A stretch of DNA of 64,000 nt from Trematomus loennbergii (lineage: Eukaryota; Chordata; Actinopteri; Perciformes; Nototheniidae), in NCBI GenBank assembly GCA_012861695.1, contig JAAOOA010000006.1, forward strand, positions 10,067,379 through 10,131,378, in the 5' to 3' direction. The position numbers and the translations under genes were made by a program. The notes under the pieces are model-generated. The model was not told the DNA's origin. It saw nothing but the letters and a program-made list of their open reading frames with translations, and did not search any database. This document shows, one piece after another, positions 50,676 to 63,508 of this stretch (its first letter is position 1; every line of letters begins with the position of its first letter).

Positions 50676-50701
50676 GGTGTGTGTGTGTGTGTGTGTGTGT
50701 G
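50676..50701. repeat. Short (GT)13 microsatellite
   Basis: A GT dinucleotide run inside the interrupted hAT-like element. Confidence 0.9.
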
Positions 50702-50968
50702 TATCATAGGAACTCTTTAAAAGGGCTTCCTTTCATTCAGTAGTAGCCTAGTAACAGGGTGTGGGAGAATAATCACCTTTTTTCCGCCTCCCGCATATTT
50801 CGCAACTTTTCGCATATTTCCGCATATTTCGCAACTTCTCCGCATATTTCACATAAAAACCCCGCATGTTTAATCGCATAATCAAGGATTTTAGCCCGCA
50901 TAATCAAGGATTTTAGCCCGCATAATCAAGGATTTTAGCCCGCGTTTTTCTGGAGGGTCTAACAAATA

Positions 50969-51398
50969 TCCTCTTTGTTACCAACTCTTTCACAATACAC
51001 TCAAGCTCAATTACTCGAAAAATTCCATTTGAACTTCTTATGTTTTCCCTCTCCCTCCTTCATCCCTTTTACACATCATTTCAGTAAGAAGAAGTACAAA
51101 CATTTGTTAGCGCTTGTCCCCTTTAACTATGGCATGAAATGGACGTCAAAATCTTAAAGTGTAAAAAAGTGACAAAACTCCAAATGACTGACGCATTTAA
51201 CCCATACAATGTCTGGAAGGAATCAGAAGGTCCAGTTTTCACATTTCTGACACCACCAAAATGCACATCTAGAACAACACTTACAGATGAATATTTTTTC
51301 TGCAATGATGACGGTATTTAGACAATTGGACTCGCGGTTTTCACTGGGAAGAAGGGCCTTGAGAGGCAGTCAGTTCACTATTCACAATATCAAACACA
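50969..51398. other. Spacer between the hAT-like and Tc1-like elements
   Basis: 430 bases without a recognisable gene or repeat. Confidence 0.4.
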
Positions 51399-51400
51399 TA

Positions 51401-52883
51401 CAGTGGAGGAAATAAGTATTTGATCCCTTGCAGATTTTGTAAGTTTGCCCACTTACAGATAAATTAACAGTCTATATTTTTAATGGTAGATTTATTTTAA
51501 CAATAAGAGTATCAATATCAAAAAGAAATCCAGAAATTGACATTATATAAAAGATACAAATGTATTTGCATTTAACTGTGGGAAATAAGTATTTGATCCC
51601 CTTTCAAAACATGTCTTAGTACTTGTTGGAGAACCCCTTGTTGGACACACAGAGGTCAGACACTTCTTGTAGTTGGTCTCCAGGTTTGTGAACATCTCAG
51701 GAAGGATGTTGGTCCACTCCTCTCTGAAGATCATCTCCAAATCCTTCAGGTTTTGAGGCTGATGCTTGGCCTCTCGAAGCTTCAGCTCCCTCCACATATT
51801 TTCTATGGGATTTAAGTTCTGGAGACTGGCTAGGCCACTCTATCACCTAGATGTTATTTTTCTTTAGCCACTCCTGTGTGGCCTTGGCCGTATGTTCAGG
51901 GTCATTTCCTGCTGGAAGACCCCTCCATGACCCATTACAGTGTCCTGGCTCAGGGAAGGAGGCTATCGGCCAAGATTTTACGGTACATGGCCCCGTTCCT
52001 CCTCTCCTCAATGCAGTGAGTCATCCTGTCCCCTTAGCAGAGAAACACCCCCAAAGCAGAATGTTTCCACCTCCATGCTGGACGGTGGCGATGGTGTTCT
52101 GGGGGTTATAGTCAGCATTTCTCTTCCTCCGAACACGGCGTGTCGAGTTGATGCCTTCTCTGAATCATTCAGATGTTCATTGTCAAACTTTGTTCCTTCT
52201 TGAGCAGGGGACCTTGCTGGGGATCCAGGATTTGATACCAAATGTTTTCTTGGTGACTGTGGTCCCAGCTGCCTTGAGATCATTTACAAGTTCCTCCCGT
52301 GTAGTTCTTGGCTGATACCTCACCTTTCTCATGATCATCAATAACCCAAGGGGAGAGAGCCCCAGACCGAGGGCGATTGATTGTTGATTGATGCCAATTT
52401 TTGTTCTCTTCCATTTTCAAATAATCGCACAAACAGTTGTTTCCCTCTCACCAAGCTGCTTTCTGATGGTCTTGTAGCCAATCCCAGCTGTGTGCAGGTC
52501 TACAATCTTGTCCCTGAGGTCCTCAGACAGCTCTTTAGTCTGGTGGAGAGGTTGACATCTGATTGACTGATTCTCTGGACAGGTGTCTTTTATACAGGGG
52601 ACAAAGTTGATATTATGAGTACTTTCCTAAAGGAAATGGACTTATGTAACCGGTTTGTGGGAGCCAGAATGTAAGGTTGCATGTGGATCAAATACTTATT
52701 TCCCACTGTTAAATGCAAATCAATTTGTATCTTTATATAATGTCAATTTCTTGATTTTCTTTTTGATATTCTTACTCTCGCTGTTAAATAAAAGCCACCT
52801 TTAAAATGATAGGCTGTTCATTTCTTTGTAAGTGGGTGAACTTACAAAATCGGCAAGGGATCAAATACTTATTTCCTCCACTG
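51401..52883 (-). mobile_element. Tc1-like transposon, inactive
   Basis: TA flanks both ends (51399-51400, 52884-52885). The ends begin CAGTGGAGGAAATAAG and match inversely for about 57 bases. A second copy of the ATAAGTATTTGATCCC word lies about 185 bases inside each end. This gives the long IR/DR layout of fish Tc1 elements such as Sleeping Beauty relatives. The transposase inside is broken. Confidence 0.92.
51590..52560 (-). pseudogene. Broken Tc1 transposase
   Basis: The N-terminal helix-turn-helix reads [20 protein letters not shown] (52450-52550). The C-terminal part reads QPQNLKDLE and EEWTNILPE (51670-51790). Between them the frame shifts several times and the DDE residues could not all be found in one frame. 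It cannot make active enzyme. Confidence 0.85.
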
Positions 52884-52885
52884 TA

Positions 52886-54831
52886 GATGATGAGTTTGTT
52901 GCCTGTGAAAGATCTCTCATATTAAAGAGTAAACGTTATACATCATTGTGTCCAGGGAATCCTCCTTACTGCTCACAGTTAAACACCCCTCTCACAACCA
53001 CAACTGTTTTCAAAATAAAGACCCTACAATTCCCTGTATAGTAACAAGAAACAATGAACTTTATTAAAAAAGTGCTTAGTTCAACTCTTATCAGGTCTAA
53101 GTTATTGGCTATACTAATGTTTTTTTCTATCCCATTCCCACCCCTACTACTCCTAATACTTGACCTTCTTCTTACCAGCTACAGTATGCAGTTTAGCGTC
53201 AGCAGTTCAGAATCATGCATTTGGGCTTTAACACTTTTTAGGCAAGCCATCTCACATTGTTGCTTTTTCAGCTCTGCTTTGCAATGAATTCGTATTGCTT
53301 CCATTGTCATACGCATTTTCAGAAGGTAATGCAATTTCTGGAGAAAAGCAGAATGGTGCCGTAGCTCACATTCTTCACACCACCAACATGAAATCTAAAT
53401 CAACGTGTTCAGCAGCATTTATCTCTCTCATGATAATAGTATTTTGACGATAAGACTCACAGTTTTGTCTAGGAAGAAGATCTTTGAGGTATTCTTTGCA
53501 CAAAATCAACTGTTATGAATGATTTGCTCCATTTACTGACACCCTTCTTTTTACTATCACATGGCGTTTTGAGAATCAACACAGTATATCAATATGCAGT
53601 TTATAAAAGATCAATACGAGGAATAAACAACTAAAATACATTGAAATCTCTCATATGACACTCAGCTTGCATATCTTTTTTAAATGATCAACCATTTAAA
53701 CATTTAAACCAGTTGGAATTAACCTATACATTCACACAGATTTACATGTAAAACTTTCCACTAGAAATTCACAAAGTTCCACTTTGAAAGTGCTAAACTG
53801 TGAGCCAAATGTTTACAATAGCTAAATAATGAGTTCCTGAGAAAGTATTTCATTATAAGTAATCATTTCAAGGCTCAGCAAAGATGTGCATGTTATGTGC
53901 TTGAAGCACATTGCTAAGTGTGAAGAGCATCTCTTTAACCATGATCATGCAAAATGTACAATATGTTGAACACATAATATGGTTTCTGGATTTTGTTCAG
54001 GTGACCTTAGCAAGCAATCACAGAAACAGTGATAACCGATACATACATGGGTCTAAGTCACTACAGTGCTGAAGATAAGATCTGCCTTTATTGATCCACT
54101 AAAGGGGAATTTCAGTTCGACGCAGCTTCTTTCAGAAAGGTTAAGGCAATTTTAACTGAATGTCTATGGGCGGCAATTATTTTGAAAAAGATTACTTAAT
54201 ACTTGCAGGAAGATCCTGGCTTGGCTTTCAAACTAAAAGCCCCTAAAATAAACTGTATTGTGACAAGTAGCTCAGGTTTAAGCTCTTTTCAAAAGAACCC
54301 CCCCTCCGAAAGCAACAATACAGCTACTGCTATCATTACCTACTTAGCTCAGGCATTGTTGGGATGCGCGAGTTCATTCGTTAACTTAACACGGTGTAAT
54401 GGTTATACAGGACTGTTGGTAGCTTACAAAGTCACACCAGCTGATGGTAGAAAAGCTGTGAGTGAAATGGTGGAGAGCTAAAGAAAATGATGGTTTGGTA
54501 AATACTACACACACATTGAGTATTTTCACATTATGCTTCCTTTTTTGTCAGACTATATTTTGTAGGCAGATGTTAAAAAATTACTTGAATACATTAACCA
54601 TACTTGAGTTAATTTGCAGATTTAGGTTATTAATACAAAATACAATCAATTCATGAAGTGTGATAAATCATTATAGTTTAAGTGCACATTTGAATACTTT
54701 TACTTTTAAAACATCTGGTTTGAACAGAAGTATTAAAAATAACTGCCCTTCTTGGCCTGGTCACTGTTGGAAAAGAGATGTAAATCTCAATGAGACTTTT
54801 ACCTGGTTAAATAAAGGATATATATATATAT
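52886..54831. other. Gene-free DNA with LINE-like tails
   Basis: No exon recognised. Two repeat pieces: about 54,070-54,125 (CTTTATTGATCC...AGGGGAATTTCAG type) and 54,760-54,832 (AATCTCAATGAGACTTTTAC, then GGTTAAATAAAGG and a TA run), both of the kind found at LINE 3' ends in teleosts. Confidence 0.4.
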
Positions 54832-55012
54832 TGTAGTGCCGAGAGAAGAGAGACGGAGGCGGTGCATCGGAGGTGCAAATCTGGCTTTATTGAGGAGCAG
54901 AAATACACATGCTGTCGGGTCGAGCCGAGAAGACTAAGAGAAAATGAAAGAGGAGGACACACAGTAGGTACCCCGGAGGTACCGTCAACATATATGTCCG
55001 GGCGGAAACAAT
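54832..55012 (-). mobile_element. LTR-like fragment
   Basis: Begins TGTAGTGCCGAG on the plus strand. On the minus strand it carries AATAAAG (CTCAATAAAGCC) followed by about 50 bases to a terminal CTACA, like the R-U5 end of an LTR. The other end is not defined. No target duplication was seen. Confidence 0.3.
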
Positions 55013-57083
55013 ACCCCCAACCTGTAGTTCCTGGATTTAATTATGTAACCCCAGTGTATGAATCAGTGATCACTACAATATATAACTTTCAATCCAGTTT
55101 TGGTTGATGCACATATGAGTCACATTTTACCACCACCTCCCCTGAAAAAGGAAAAGGTGCAGTTTGATGTCTGAGGTCTGCCAAAAACAACTGCGTAGCA
55201 ACTAAATATAGACATGTCACTGCAGGACACAGAGACGTGGCCCTCAGCAGAAAGAGAGGGCGAGTTGTTGAGAGGGTTATTAGGGTAAATGTTCAGAAAT
55301 ATCAAAGTGTTTTAGATCTGCACTCTGCAAATTTGGCTGTACGTCGGCTGAAATAAAAATGAACATGAGGACAGTCTGCTTTAAATAAAGAAACACCTTT
55401 GATGTGGCATTGCTTTATATGAACTATGATAACACTTGTTAGTCTCAAAAATCCCAAATAAATGAAAGGAATTGGTTGACAGATTAACAGAATAAAATGG
55501 ACACAATCCTAATAATAGAATATCAAAGTTAAGGTGCTGTGAATTCAGAATTGCAAACTACTATTTCTGTGCAAAGGTTTGCAGGCCGGGGAGTAAAATA
55601 AGATGAAGGATGTTTTTTATACATGGATCAGCACACTAATTCTCTACCTCGTCCAAAACATGAGTCTGGTGGGAGAAGTTTCTAATTCTATGAAAATGCC
55701 ATTTTATCACATAATAAATCTGTTAGATAATAAGATAAGGTTCAGTCATGGTGGCCATTAGGAACCATTCATGTTACTTTTACACAGTGGTAAGAAACGG
55801 GGAAACTTGTACAATATCATGCAAAAATATTTAACAAAGAGCCAACAGATCCGACCTGAAAGTTGAGATGTATTTGTCTTAAAATACTGTTCCAACATTA
55901 GAAAATTGCTCCCTTATCAGACACCATGCAAATTGCAACCAGAAAAATGTTCTTAGCAATAAATCAACTCGTTTGTGGTTCATGCTGTATTTTGTGGTGT
56001 TAAATTGACAGGCAGTACAATGATAATAATTATGTCCCATCAAAAAAAAGGCGCAGCGCTGTGGCTCTGTAATTCACCTTGACCAAAGCCCAAAATACAC
56101 ATGATTGCATTTCTGCACTCAATGGCACCTTAGACAGAGTTTTTCCCCTTCTGTGATCTGATTTCAAAGTCAAAACGGAAAAGAGGAGTCTAATTCTCTG
56201 AGGAGACTATAAATCAGTCTTTAATGACAAAATAGGCTCTTAAGCAGAGCAGAAAACGGACCTTATTATTCCCCAGCGAGTGTCTGATGGCTGGCAAATA
56301 CTAAACATAGTCAGGCTGAATGTTAGATAAGATTAGCGTCTGACTGTTACAGATATAAGACACGTTTTCCTGACTGTCTTTAATGCTCTTGAACATACAT
56401 TTGAAGAAGTCCATAATGATTTGTGTATGTATCCATCTGCGTCTTGTAATGTGGGAAAACATCAGCTGACAACATGGTGCTATTGAGAAATGTAAATTGT
56501 ATTTATAGGGTTGTTCATGGCCTACAAAATCGAATGGTACAGTGGGCTGTTCAATAATTTGCAGTTCAATCTGACTACAGTCGGAGCGCCCTTGAGCAAG
56601 ACGCTGTAATCTGCTGTGAATGAGCAGGTCAATGGTATTATCATTTGATGTAATGATGTGACTTGTCCTAGGCCTTCGATCTAATGTGCAACTCATCATT
56701 ATTGACTTCAGATGGCCTCAGACATTACTCAGACTGGATAGTAAATTATCAATGAGACCACAGATTACAAAGTCACCTCCAGCAACACAGAGGAAAGTTG
56801 TTTCTCAGGACACACGACACCCACTTAACATAGAGCTGTTTTAAACAACACTGCATTACATTTCATAAAAAGTATGAAAGATGTTAATTCATTACAGCTT
56901 TTTTAAGCAGTCATGAGCCAATGCCTTTGCTATTTCTGTATTGTCAGACATGTTAGCTATCTTATTAACTTAAATCAAACTGTGCCTGAGTGGAGGTAAA
57001 TATGAATGTTCAATGGACAGATGGTATTTGTTTGCCGTTGTTTCAGGATATTAATGAACCTGTGTTTGTGGGGGAAACTTCTG
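55013..57083. other. Gene-free DNA
   Basis: No gene, RNA gene or complete mobile element recognised; moderately AT-rich. Confidence 0.35.
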
Positions 57084-57557
57084 TGTAGCAATGCAGGAGG
57101 AGTCACCGACTCAAAAGGAGACACGGGAGAGCTGGAGCTTTGATGTCAAACACTGATGGGTTTATTTGGAGCTTCGGCCGGAGAAGTCAAGAGTCAGAGG
57201 TTCTGACTACACGGGAGTTGCCACAATCAATTCTGAAGCACTCTACCCCAGACCCATGTATTTAGCTAGTTCTCAGAGAATAATCAACATTGTGCAATAG
57301 ATAGACTAAACAGCTGAGGGACACTGAATCACATTTGTTGTCGCTTATGGCTCGGGGTCATCTACACCCCGAGAAGGATGTGTTCCAGGTGTCCCATAAC
57401 AATAATTATCTCTAACCGAGAGTTGCCCGGTCATAAACTGGTAACATCAACAATATGCTATGGGCAGCCCCTCCTTAAGGGAGATAACGGCTGCTCAAGG
57501 TTGGTCAGCTGCGTCAGAGGGCGAAGGAGGACATGCAGGGCAAATGATTCCCCAACA
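57084..57557 (-). mobile_element. Possible solo LTR
   Basis: Minus-strand sequence starting TGTTGGGGAATC and ending GCATTGCTACA (TG...CA) with AATAAA about 90 bases before the end (CTCCAAATAAACCC). The size, 474 bp, suits an LTR. No 5-bp duplication is visible at the flanks, so ends or identity may be wrong. Confidence 0.4.
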
Positions 57558-57585
57558 GTGTTGTGTTTCTACCACACACTGACCA

Positions 57586-58683
57586 GAGGCCTGTACTACG
57601 AAGCTGGTTCAACATAACCTGGATATGTTTGAGTTAGCCGGTTGGCCCAATCCAAAACATACGCGCTCTGGCTAAACTGTACTACGACGCTGGTTATCAA
57701 GTGGATCGCTCAAGCCAGCCGTGTCCTATCTAGTTAGGTGCGCGTTCACATGAAAGGGGTGGTATTTGGAGCATTCGACCAATCTCAAACACGGACAAGC
57801 GTACTGACAGCGCAGCGTCATACTTCCTGAATGAAAAGTGAACTTTAATATTAGTCAAATATGAAGAAGTTAAACTTTAAACATCCATGACTTAAACACT
57901 TTATCCAGGATAAAAGCCACATAGCTGCACCTGCAAGGTGAATACAGCTGGTAAAAGAAAAAGTGTTTGAATGCGTACATTAACCGGTTTATGAAATCAC
58001 TGCCCCGTCCAAGACACGAGTGGATCTGACTTTAATTACATTAGACTCAAGTGTTTCGTCAACTTAATGTGTTGCTTAAAATAATACTTCTGCATACAGT
58101 ATGTGACACTGTGAGTGTTGCACGGCCAGATACGGCTCAAGAAGCTGACTCAAATAAGGAAATATATGATACATTATGATGTGATATGATATGAATGATA
58201 ATGGCACACATCGACGTCTGCACTCACAGTGCCGCGGACTGTACTTAATGTTACTCTGATCCGGTTACTTATGTCGTGGCAGATATTTAAGTAAGCTTTC
58301 TTAACGCTAATGTTATAATAGTCAGATTGCTCTGAAGATGGGAGGGGATATTCTATTAATTTTCACGTTCACACAGTCAGTTGATTTTGGCCGGCCGTCT
58401 TTCCTGCAACGGCAGTTTTTCTGTATTTCCTCTATCCTGTAATATGAATTGATAGCTTTAAACTCCGCACACGGAGCTCTGATTGGTCAGCAGGCGGTGC
58501 TTTCACTCAGTTGATCTCTTAGCCTGCCACCTAACCTGCTCCGGAGCAGGTTTGCCGCTCAGCATAAGTTACCATGGAAATCTAGCCTGCTAAAAAGAAA
58601 ACCAGCGTCGTAGGACCGGAAAGCCCGAGATTTCCCTGAAGTTAGCCGGCTAAGCGAAAATCCAGCTTCGTAGTACAGGCCTC
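57586..58683. mobile_element. 1.1-kb element with long two-module inverted ends
   Basis: Ends GAGGCCTGTACTACGAAGC and its exact complement. About 90-100 bases inside each end there is a second, related module (TACTACGACGCTGG at the left, the complement of TCCTACGACGCTGG at the right). No transposase frame was found, so it is non-autonomous. The target duplication was not clear and the superfamily is unassigned. Confidence 0.75.
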
Positions 58684-60705
58684 AGGTGTCATTGATACTG
58701 ATCATATTTGTGGTTGAACTATAATGTTAGTATATCAAGATACATTTTAATCAAAAAAGATAGGACACGTCATTTTAGTTGAATGCTTTCTCTAGTTTTG
58801 AACCGCTGCTGAGTGTATTTGACTTTTCTAACTTCAAATGAAAAACTAAAATGAAGGCATTGATTTAGAACAGACTAGTCCTCAGGGAAATTAAGGAATT
58901 GTCTTCATATAAAAGATGTCATTATGGACAGAGTACATTTTTCTAACAAAAGTGAAATGCAAGAGGACCTGGACAGTCATTTTAATTTGACATATTTTTA
59001 ATTATATTAACTATATTTCAGAAAGTTAAGTGGCCGGACATTTAATTTCAGATGGAAATTTAAAGCAAATATTTCACATTAACTGAAAGACCTCTGAAGG
59101 AAAAAGAGGCAGGAATGTATCAGTTCCTGTGAAACTGTATTTAATACTCAAGGAACATTTAAGAACTCATTCTGTAGTGCAGAACTTGGGTCTGTTGTCT
59201 TTGCTGGGTTTCTCCTAGCAATATTATTAAAGTTAAAAACATTTTAAACACATAAAACTGTGTTAAAATGTCACAGAAAGAACTGTTAAGGAAACACCAT
59301 ATGCGATTCTCTGTTACAGGAGTGTGTGAATGAAGCAACAGTTTAATTGTACTCATTTAGCCACGGCTAGTAAGCTAGCTCTAGCTTGATAAATAACCAT
59401 GCTTGAACAAAATGTTGAAGAAACACAGACCAAGCCCAGCAGTTCATGTGATGTTCTTACTGTGACCCGTTCACATTATTTTGTGTTTTGGATCGTTTTA
59501 AAAGTTTAAGATGGAATGCACAACGTTTAGCCACTAGATCGCCCCCCCCCTCTCTTATTACTGTTTCAAGTCACATCACTGTTTTTGCCAGTTTGATGCA
59601 CAACCTGCATTTCATTGACAGTGTTAACTTGCTAGCAAACCGCTTTGTCTTACTGTTCAAAAAGAAAAGTGGCCACATCAGCATCGGCTTTTCAGGCCTT
59701 AACACTCCTTTGAGATTTAAGGCCTGAAAAGCCGATGCTTTGCTTGTTGACCTGAGTTCAATTAGCAAAGGCACAACCAATGTAAGACCCTCTGAAGTCC
59801 TGAAGCCGGGCGCTTACTGCCTAATTTACACATTCATCTGTTGTTTTTTTCACTAACTGGAGACTACTGAGATCTTACACAGAGGTAAACATAAAATCAT
59901 ATTTGACCTGACAATTTCTATTATGTTTATATTTCATATTATGCTCTTCAGATTATTATTATTATTATTATTTTCAAAGCGATTATTTCATTTAAAAGTT
60001 AATCAATACTGTTTTTTGACTGACATATTTCTGCTAATAGGCCGCCAGCAGCATTGTACATTTGAGATTTATTTTATACTTTTACACACAGAGCAGGATT
60101 TACAAGAAAATAAATACACATAACACAAAGTGGTGTGTTTTACTTATCACTATTTTGATGGAGCTTCTGGTAGAAATGCAGAAGTTGGAGAAGCTCTCAG
60201 AGAAAACATCTCTTTTCGTCTCTCAGCACGAGGCGAGGTTCCACTTAATTAACTGGTATCTGGCTCATTGCTACAACATGCCATTAGAAACAATGCAAGT
60301 GTTTCAATTACCATTTTCAACACATAATTATATATTATTCTATGCCATTAGTCCCTCACAAAACAGCATAGCATTTGCATGACTTTTTAATCATAATATT
60401 GCACAAGAAACAACTCAAGAATTCCCAAACCCAAAACTGCTTTAGTGTAGGTGACGGTGTTCCTGCAGGGTAAACATCGTACTGTAAAGAATCTCCTGTT
60501 ATGAAGTTATATCTTACAACAGCTTCAAGTCCATGGCCACTGAACACAGAGGACATGAACTGTGCATTTTTTAACAGTAATTATAATGATATCACAAAGT
60601 GCTCCGCATATAATAAAGCCAAAGTCAGCACCAATTAAAAAGGTAGAAAAGTAGGAAAACAGATACCACTATAAACAAAGCATGCGATAAACAAAGATTT
60701 ATATT
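58684..60705. other. Gene-free DNA with a perfect hairpin
   Basis: No exon recognised. It holds the 23-bp hairpin at 59680-59739 and a short ATT microsatellite near 59,954-59,970. Confidence 0.4.
59680..59739. repeat. Perfect 23-bp hairpin
   Basis: Left arm 59680-59702, right arm 59717-59739, 14-base loop. The arms are exact complements and include AGCATCGGCTTTTCAGG. Confidence 0.95.
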
Positions 60706-60710
60706 TCTAA

Positions 60711-60880
<170 letters not shown>

Positions 60881-62427
60881 AGCTGTAATGAAGAACAACA
60901 GGCCAGATGGCGCCAGCTTCTTTGTTCTGGTGTGTTTTCTCTGTGATTCTTTGTCTGTCCTCCTCTCTTTATGTCTGTGAGTTTGGGTTCAGGTATTGTT
61001 TTCAGCATACATTGTGAGAAGGTAGTTCATTTTGAGGAATTTTGATCAGTTATATCAAAGGAATTTTGTTGAACACAAATAGGAAGTGTTTCTGTTGGCT
61101 CTCTTTCTTTGTGTTCCTGTCTTTGTGACTCAAAGACACAGGTTTGGGTACATACATTTTCATTTTGTTTATCTGGTAATGGATTACAAGATATTTGTAT
61201 ACATTGCTCCTCATGATTACTGTTAAAACCCACAGGAAAACGTGCACAAAGAAAATGAAAACTCCCAAAACAATGGTCCCAGTACCCTCTTTCTAGTGAA
61301 ATGAATAACCATTAAGCAACGATGCCAACCGGAAGACATATTGCATCGTGAAAGTGGAAAAGTTTTAAAATTCAATGTAGGATTTTCTGTGTTTTATATG
61401 ACCAAACTTTCTCAGCAGGGAATAAGAAAATCAAGTAATTTATGTTGGATGACAGGTGGAGGGTGGACAGAGGAAGAAGAGGATGAGAAACTGGATGAAT
61501 GGAGGGAGATTAACTGACAAATGAGAAGGAGAGACAGAGGAGTTGTGCCAAACAGGGAAAATCAAATGAGGAAAATTAAACAGGGAAGCAAGGATTGAAA
61601 GGATGAAGGGAGAGAAGGAGGAATTAAGGGTGGTGATAAGAAATGGTCAAGAAGACTAATTGAAAGAGAGCGAGGGAGGAAACTATGGACTTGGGTTTCT
61701 GAAAACGTGTTTGAGAGACAAAGAGAGTGTGTGCGAGGGAGATAAGGTAGCAAAACAAATTAAGAAGGGAGAGAAAAAAGGGAAAGGAGGCTAAAAGAGT
61801 GACAGAATGAAGGAGTGAAATCAGATGGAAAGGCCTCTTGTTCATCCAGGCTGAAAGTTGAATCACGGTTACAAGCTTCTGGCTTCAGATCACCGTGTTT
61901 TGTATATGCGTGTGTGTTTTCAATTAGGCAACGATACAGGAACAGATGCATTGTAGCATATGTTCGTATTGTTCTATCTTCTACTACACTGGACTGCACC
62001 CAAATTATGACAATTATACCCTATGAACAAGTTTAGGGTACTTCAACTCAACTTTGCTCAAGTATTTTGAGCTTTTTACTACTTTATACTTCAACTCCCC
62101 ACAGTTTGGAGGCAAACATTGGACTTATTACTCCTCTATATCGATTCGTCAACATAAGCTTTGAGTTACTCTGAAGGTTCATGGTATTAACATCAAATAG
62201 AAATCAACTAAGGAATTACCATGTACTATGGATAAAGATACCTGGCAGTATACAAGTCATTAAAGTCAGCTTTACCTTTATCAGTTGCAAAATAAATGAT
62301 GTATTAATGGATCACTAATTATATATATATTATTATATGAATAATAATGGCCATCCTGTATAATGAGTACTTTTAACTTTGGTATTCTAAGTATAGTTTG
62401 ATGCTTATGTTTTGTTATTTTACTTAA
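60881..62427. other. Gene-free DNA with a purine-rich tract
   Basis: No gene recognised. 61,430-61,830 is strongly G/A-rich on the plus strand. 62,035-62,110 carries the ACTTTATACTTC-type repeat also seen at 5.4 kb. Confidence 0.4.
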
Positions 62428-62793
62428 AGGTGGGGTAGGTAAGTTTGAGAAACCGGCTCGAGATACACTTTTTGTTATATTCCATGGAATGCTCTTAACA
62501 TCCCGATACCAATGAATATCTTAAGTGCTTTGACAAAAAATCCATAAAAGAATGTTATCTGTGGAAGCGGTAGTACTGTAAAAAGCACGACCAATCATTT
62601 GAGCCGACCCGGCTAAAATAACTGGATGGCCTACCTGCCTGTCAGCCTTCCATCGGGGCACAAACTTATCTCGTGCCCTCATTGGTCATGTGCGCGTTCA
62701 TGTGTGTTGGAGGAGGGGCTCTGTAAGGAAGTGGCAGATTTTTTCCGGCTATGTATTTTCAAATTCTAGCGCACTCGAGCCGGTTTTCCACCT
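62428..62793. mobile_element. TTAA-flanked MITE, copy 2
   Basis: 366 bp, closely similar to 34473-34852, with TTAA at 62424-62427 and 62794-62797. The right inverted end has lost about 15 bases (GGTTTTCCACCT in place of the full AGTTTCTCAAACTTACC...). It appears to have landed inside an older AAGTA-type repeat. Confidence 0.88.
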
Positions 62794-62797
62794 TTAA

Positions 62798-63508
62798 GTG
62801 CTTAGGTAAAAAAATAAAAAGGACTTTTTTTTTATACTTGTAACAGAGTATTTCTTCACTGTGGTATTACTATGTTCACTTAAGTAAACAGAGTACGTAT
62901 TCCCCATATGATTAGAGCAAAGTGCAATATTAGAAAGGTTATGTTCTGTGTGGCGGTACTGGAAGTAGGCGAGGATCTGTTGCAGCTTTAATTATTCACG
63001 ACTTTTTGTGTATTTACATAATTCATTTCTTACAACTTGCAGTCACCTGATGTGGCGCTTGCACATGCAAACGATCTCATCTGTCATAATGATTCTCACA
63101 GAAAAGCACATGGAGGTGTCAGGGAGTGATGTATAGGAGAGGGCACAGGTCCACTATACAAAGGCTGGCCCTAATGCCAGACACAGCTCCACACAATAGG
63201 AGTTTGTAGATGATGCTGGGGCAGGAGACGTTGCACTGTGCAAAGGCCCAGATGTCCTCTCATCAGTTATGTTCCTTGAGCACAGCAAAACATCTGTAAG
63301 GTCATATTTATGACGACAGGTTTCAGAGTTATGATCAACTTTGTTTAAGCAATGAGAGGTCATAACGAAACCAGATGGAAGAGATGGGAACCAGATGTAT
63401 ATGTTTTGCAGTATATTATTACTCAAGTTTCAGTTATTCAGTTAATATAGTATAGTAGTGGGGAAAATACAAACACAATTCTAAATTGAAAATGAATGGT
63501 TTTGGATT
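62798..63508. other. Gene-free DNA
   Basis: The remainder of the older AAGTA-type repeat to about 62,900, then unassigned sequence. No exon recognised. Confidence 0.35.

Larger units (their letters stand above)
44884..50960. mobile_element. hAT-like element interrupted by an LTR retrotransposon
   Basis: Perfect inverted ends (AGACCCTCCAGAAAAACGCG at the left, its complement at the right) enclose GCATAAT-rich subterminal DNA. The flanks AACAAATT (44876-44883) and AACAAATA (50961-50968) agree at 7 of 8 bases, as expected for an 8-bp hAT target duplication. The right subterminal region holds three tandem 22-bp units (50875-50940). Without the retrotransposon the element is about 0.8 kb. It keeps a BED-like zinc-finger remnant (50489-50643) but no catalytic domain, so it is non-autonomous. 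Confidence 0.8.

Noticed and set aside
50875..50940. Three tandem 22-bp units that look like a CRISPR array
   Set aside because: There are no spacers; the units abut. They are subterminal repeats of the hAT-like element in an animal genome.
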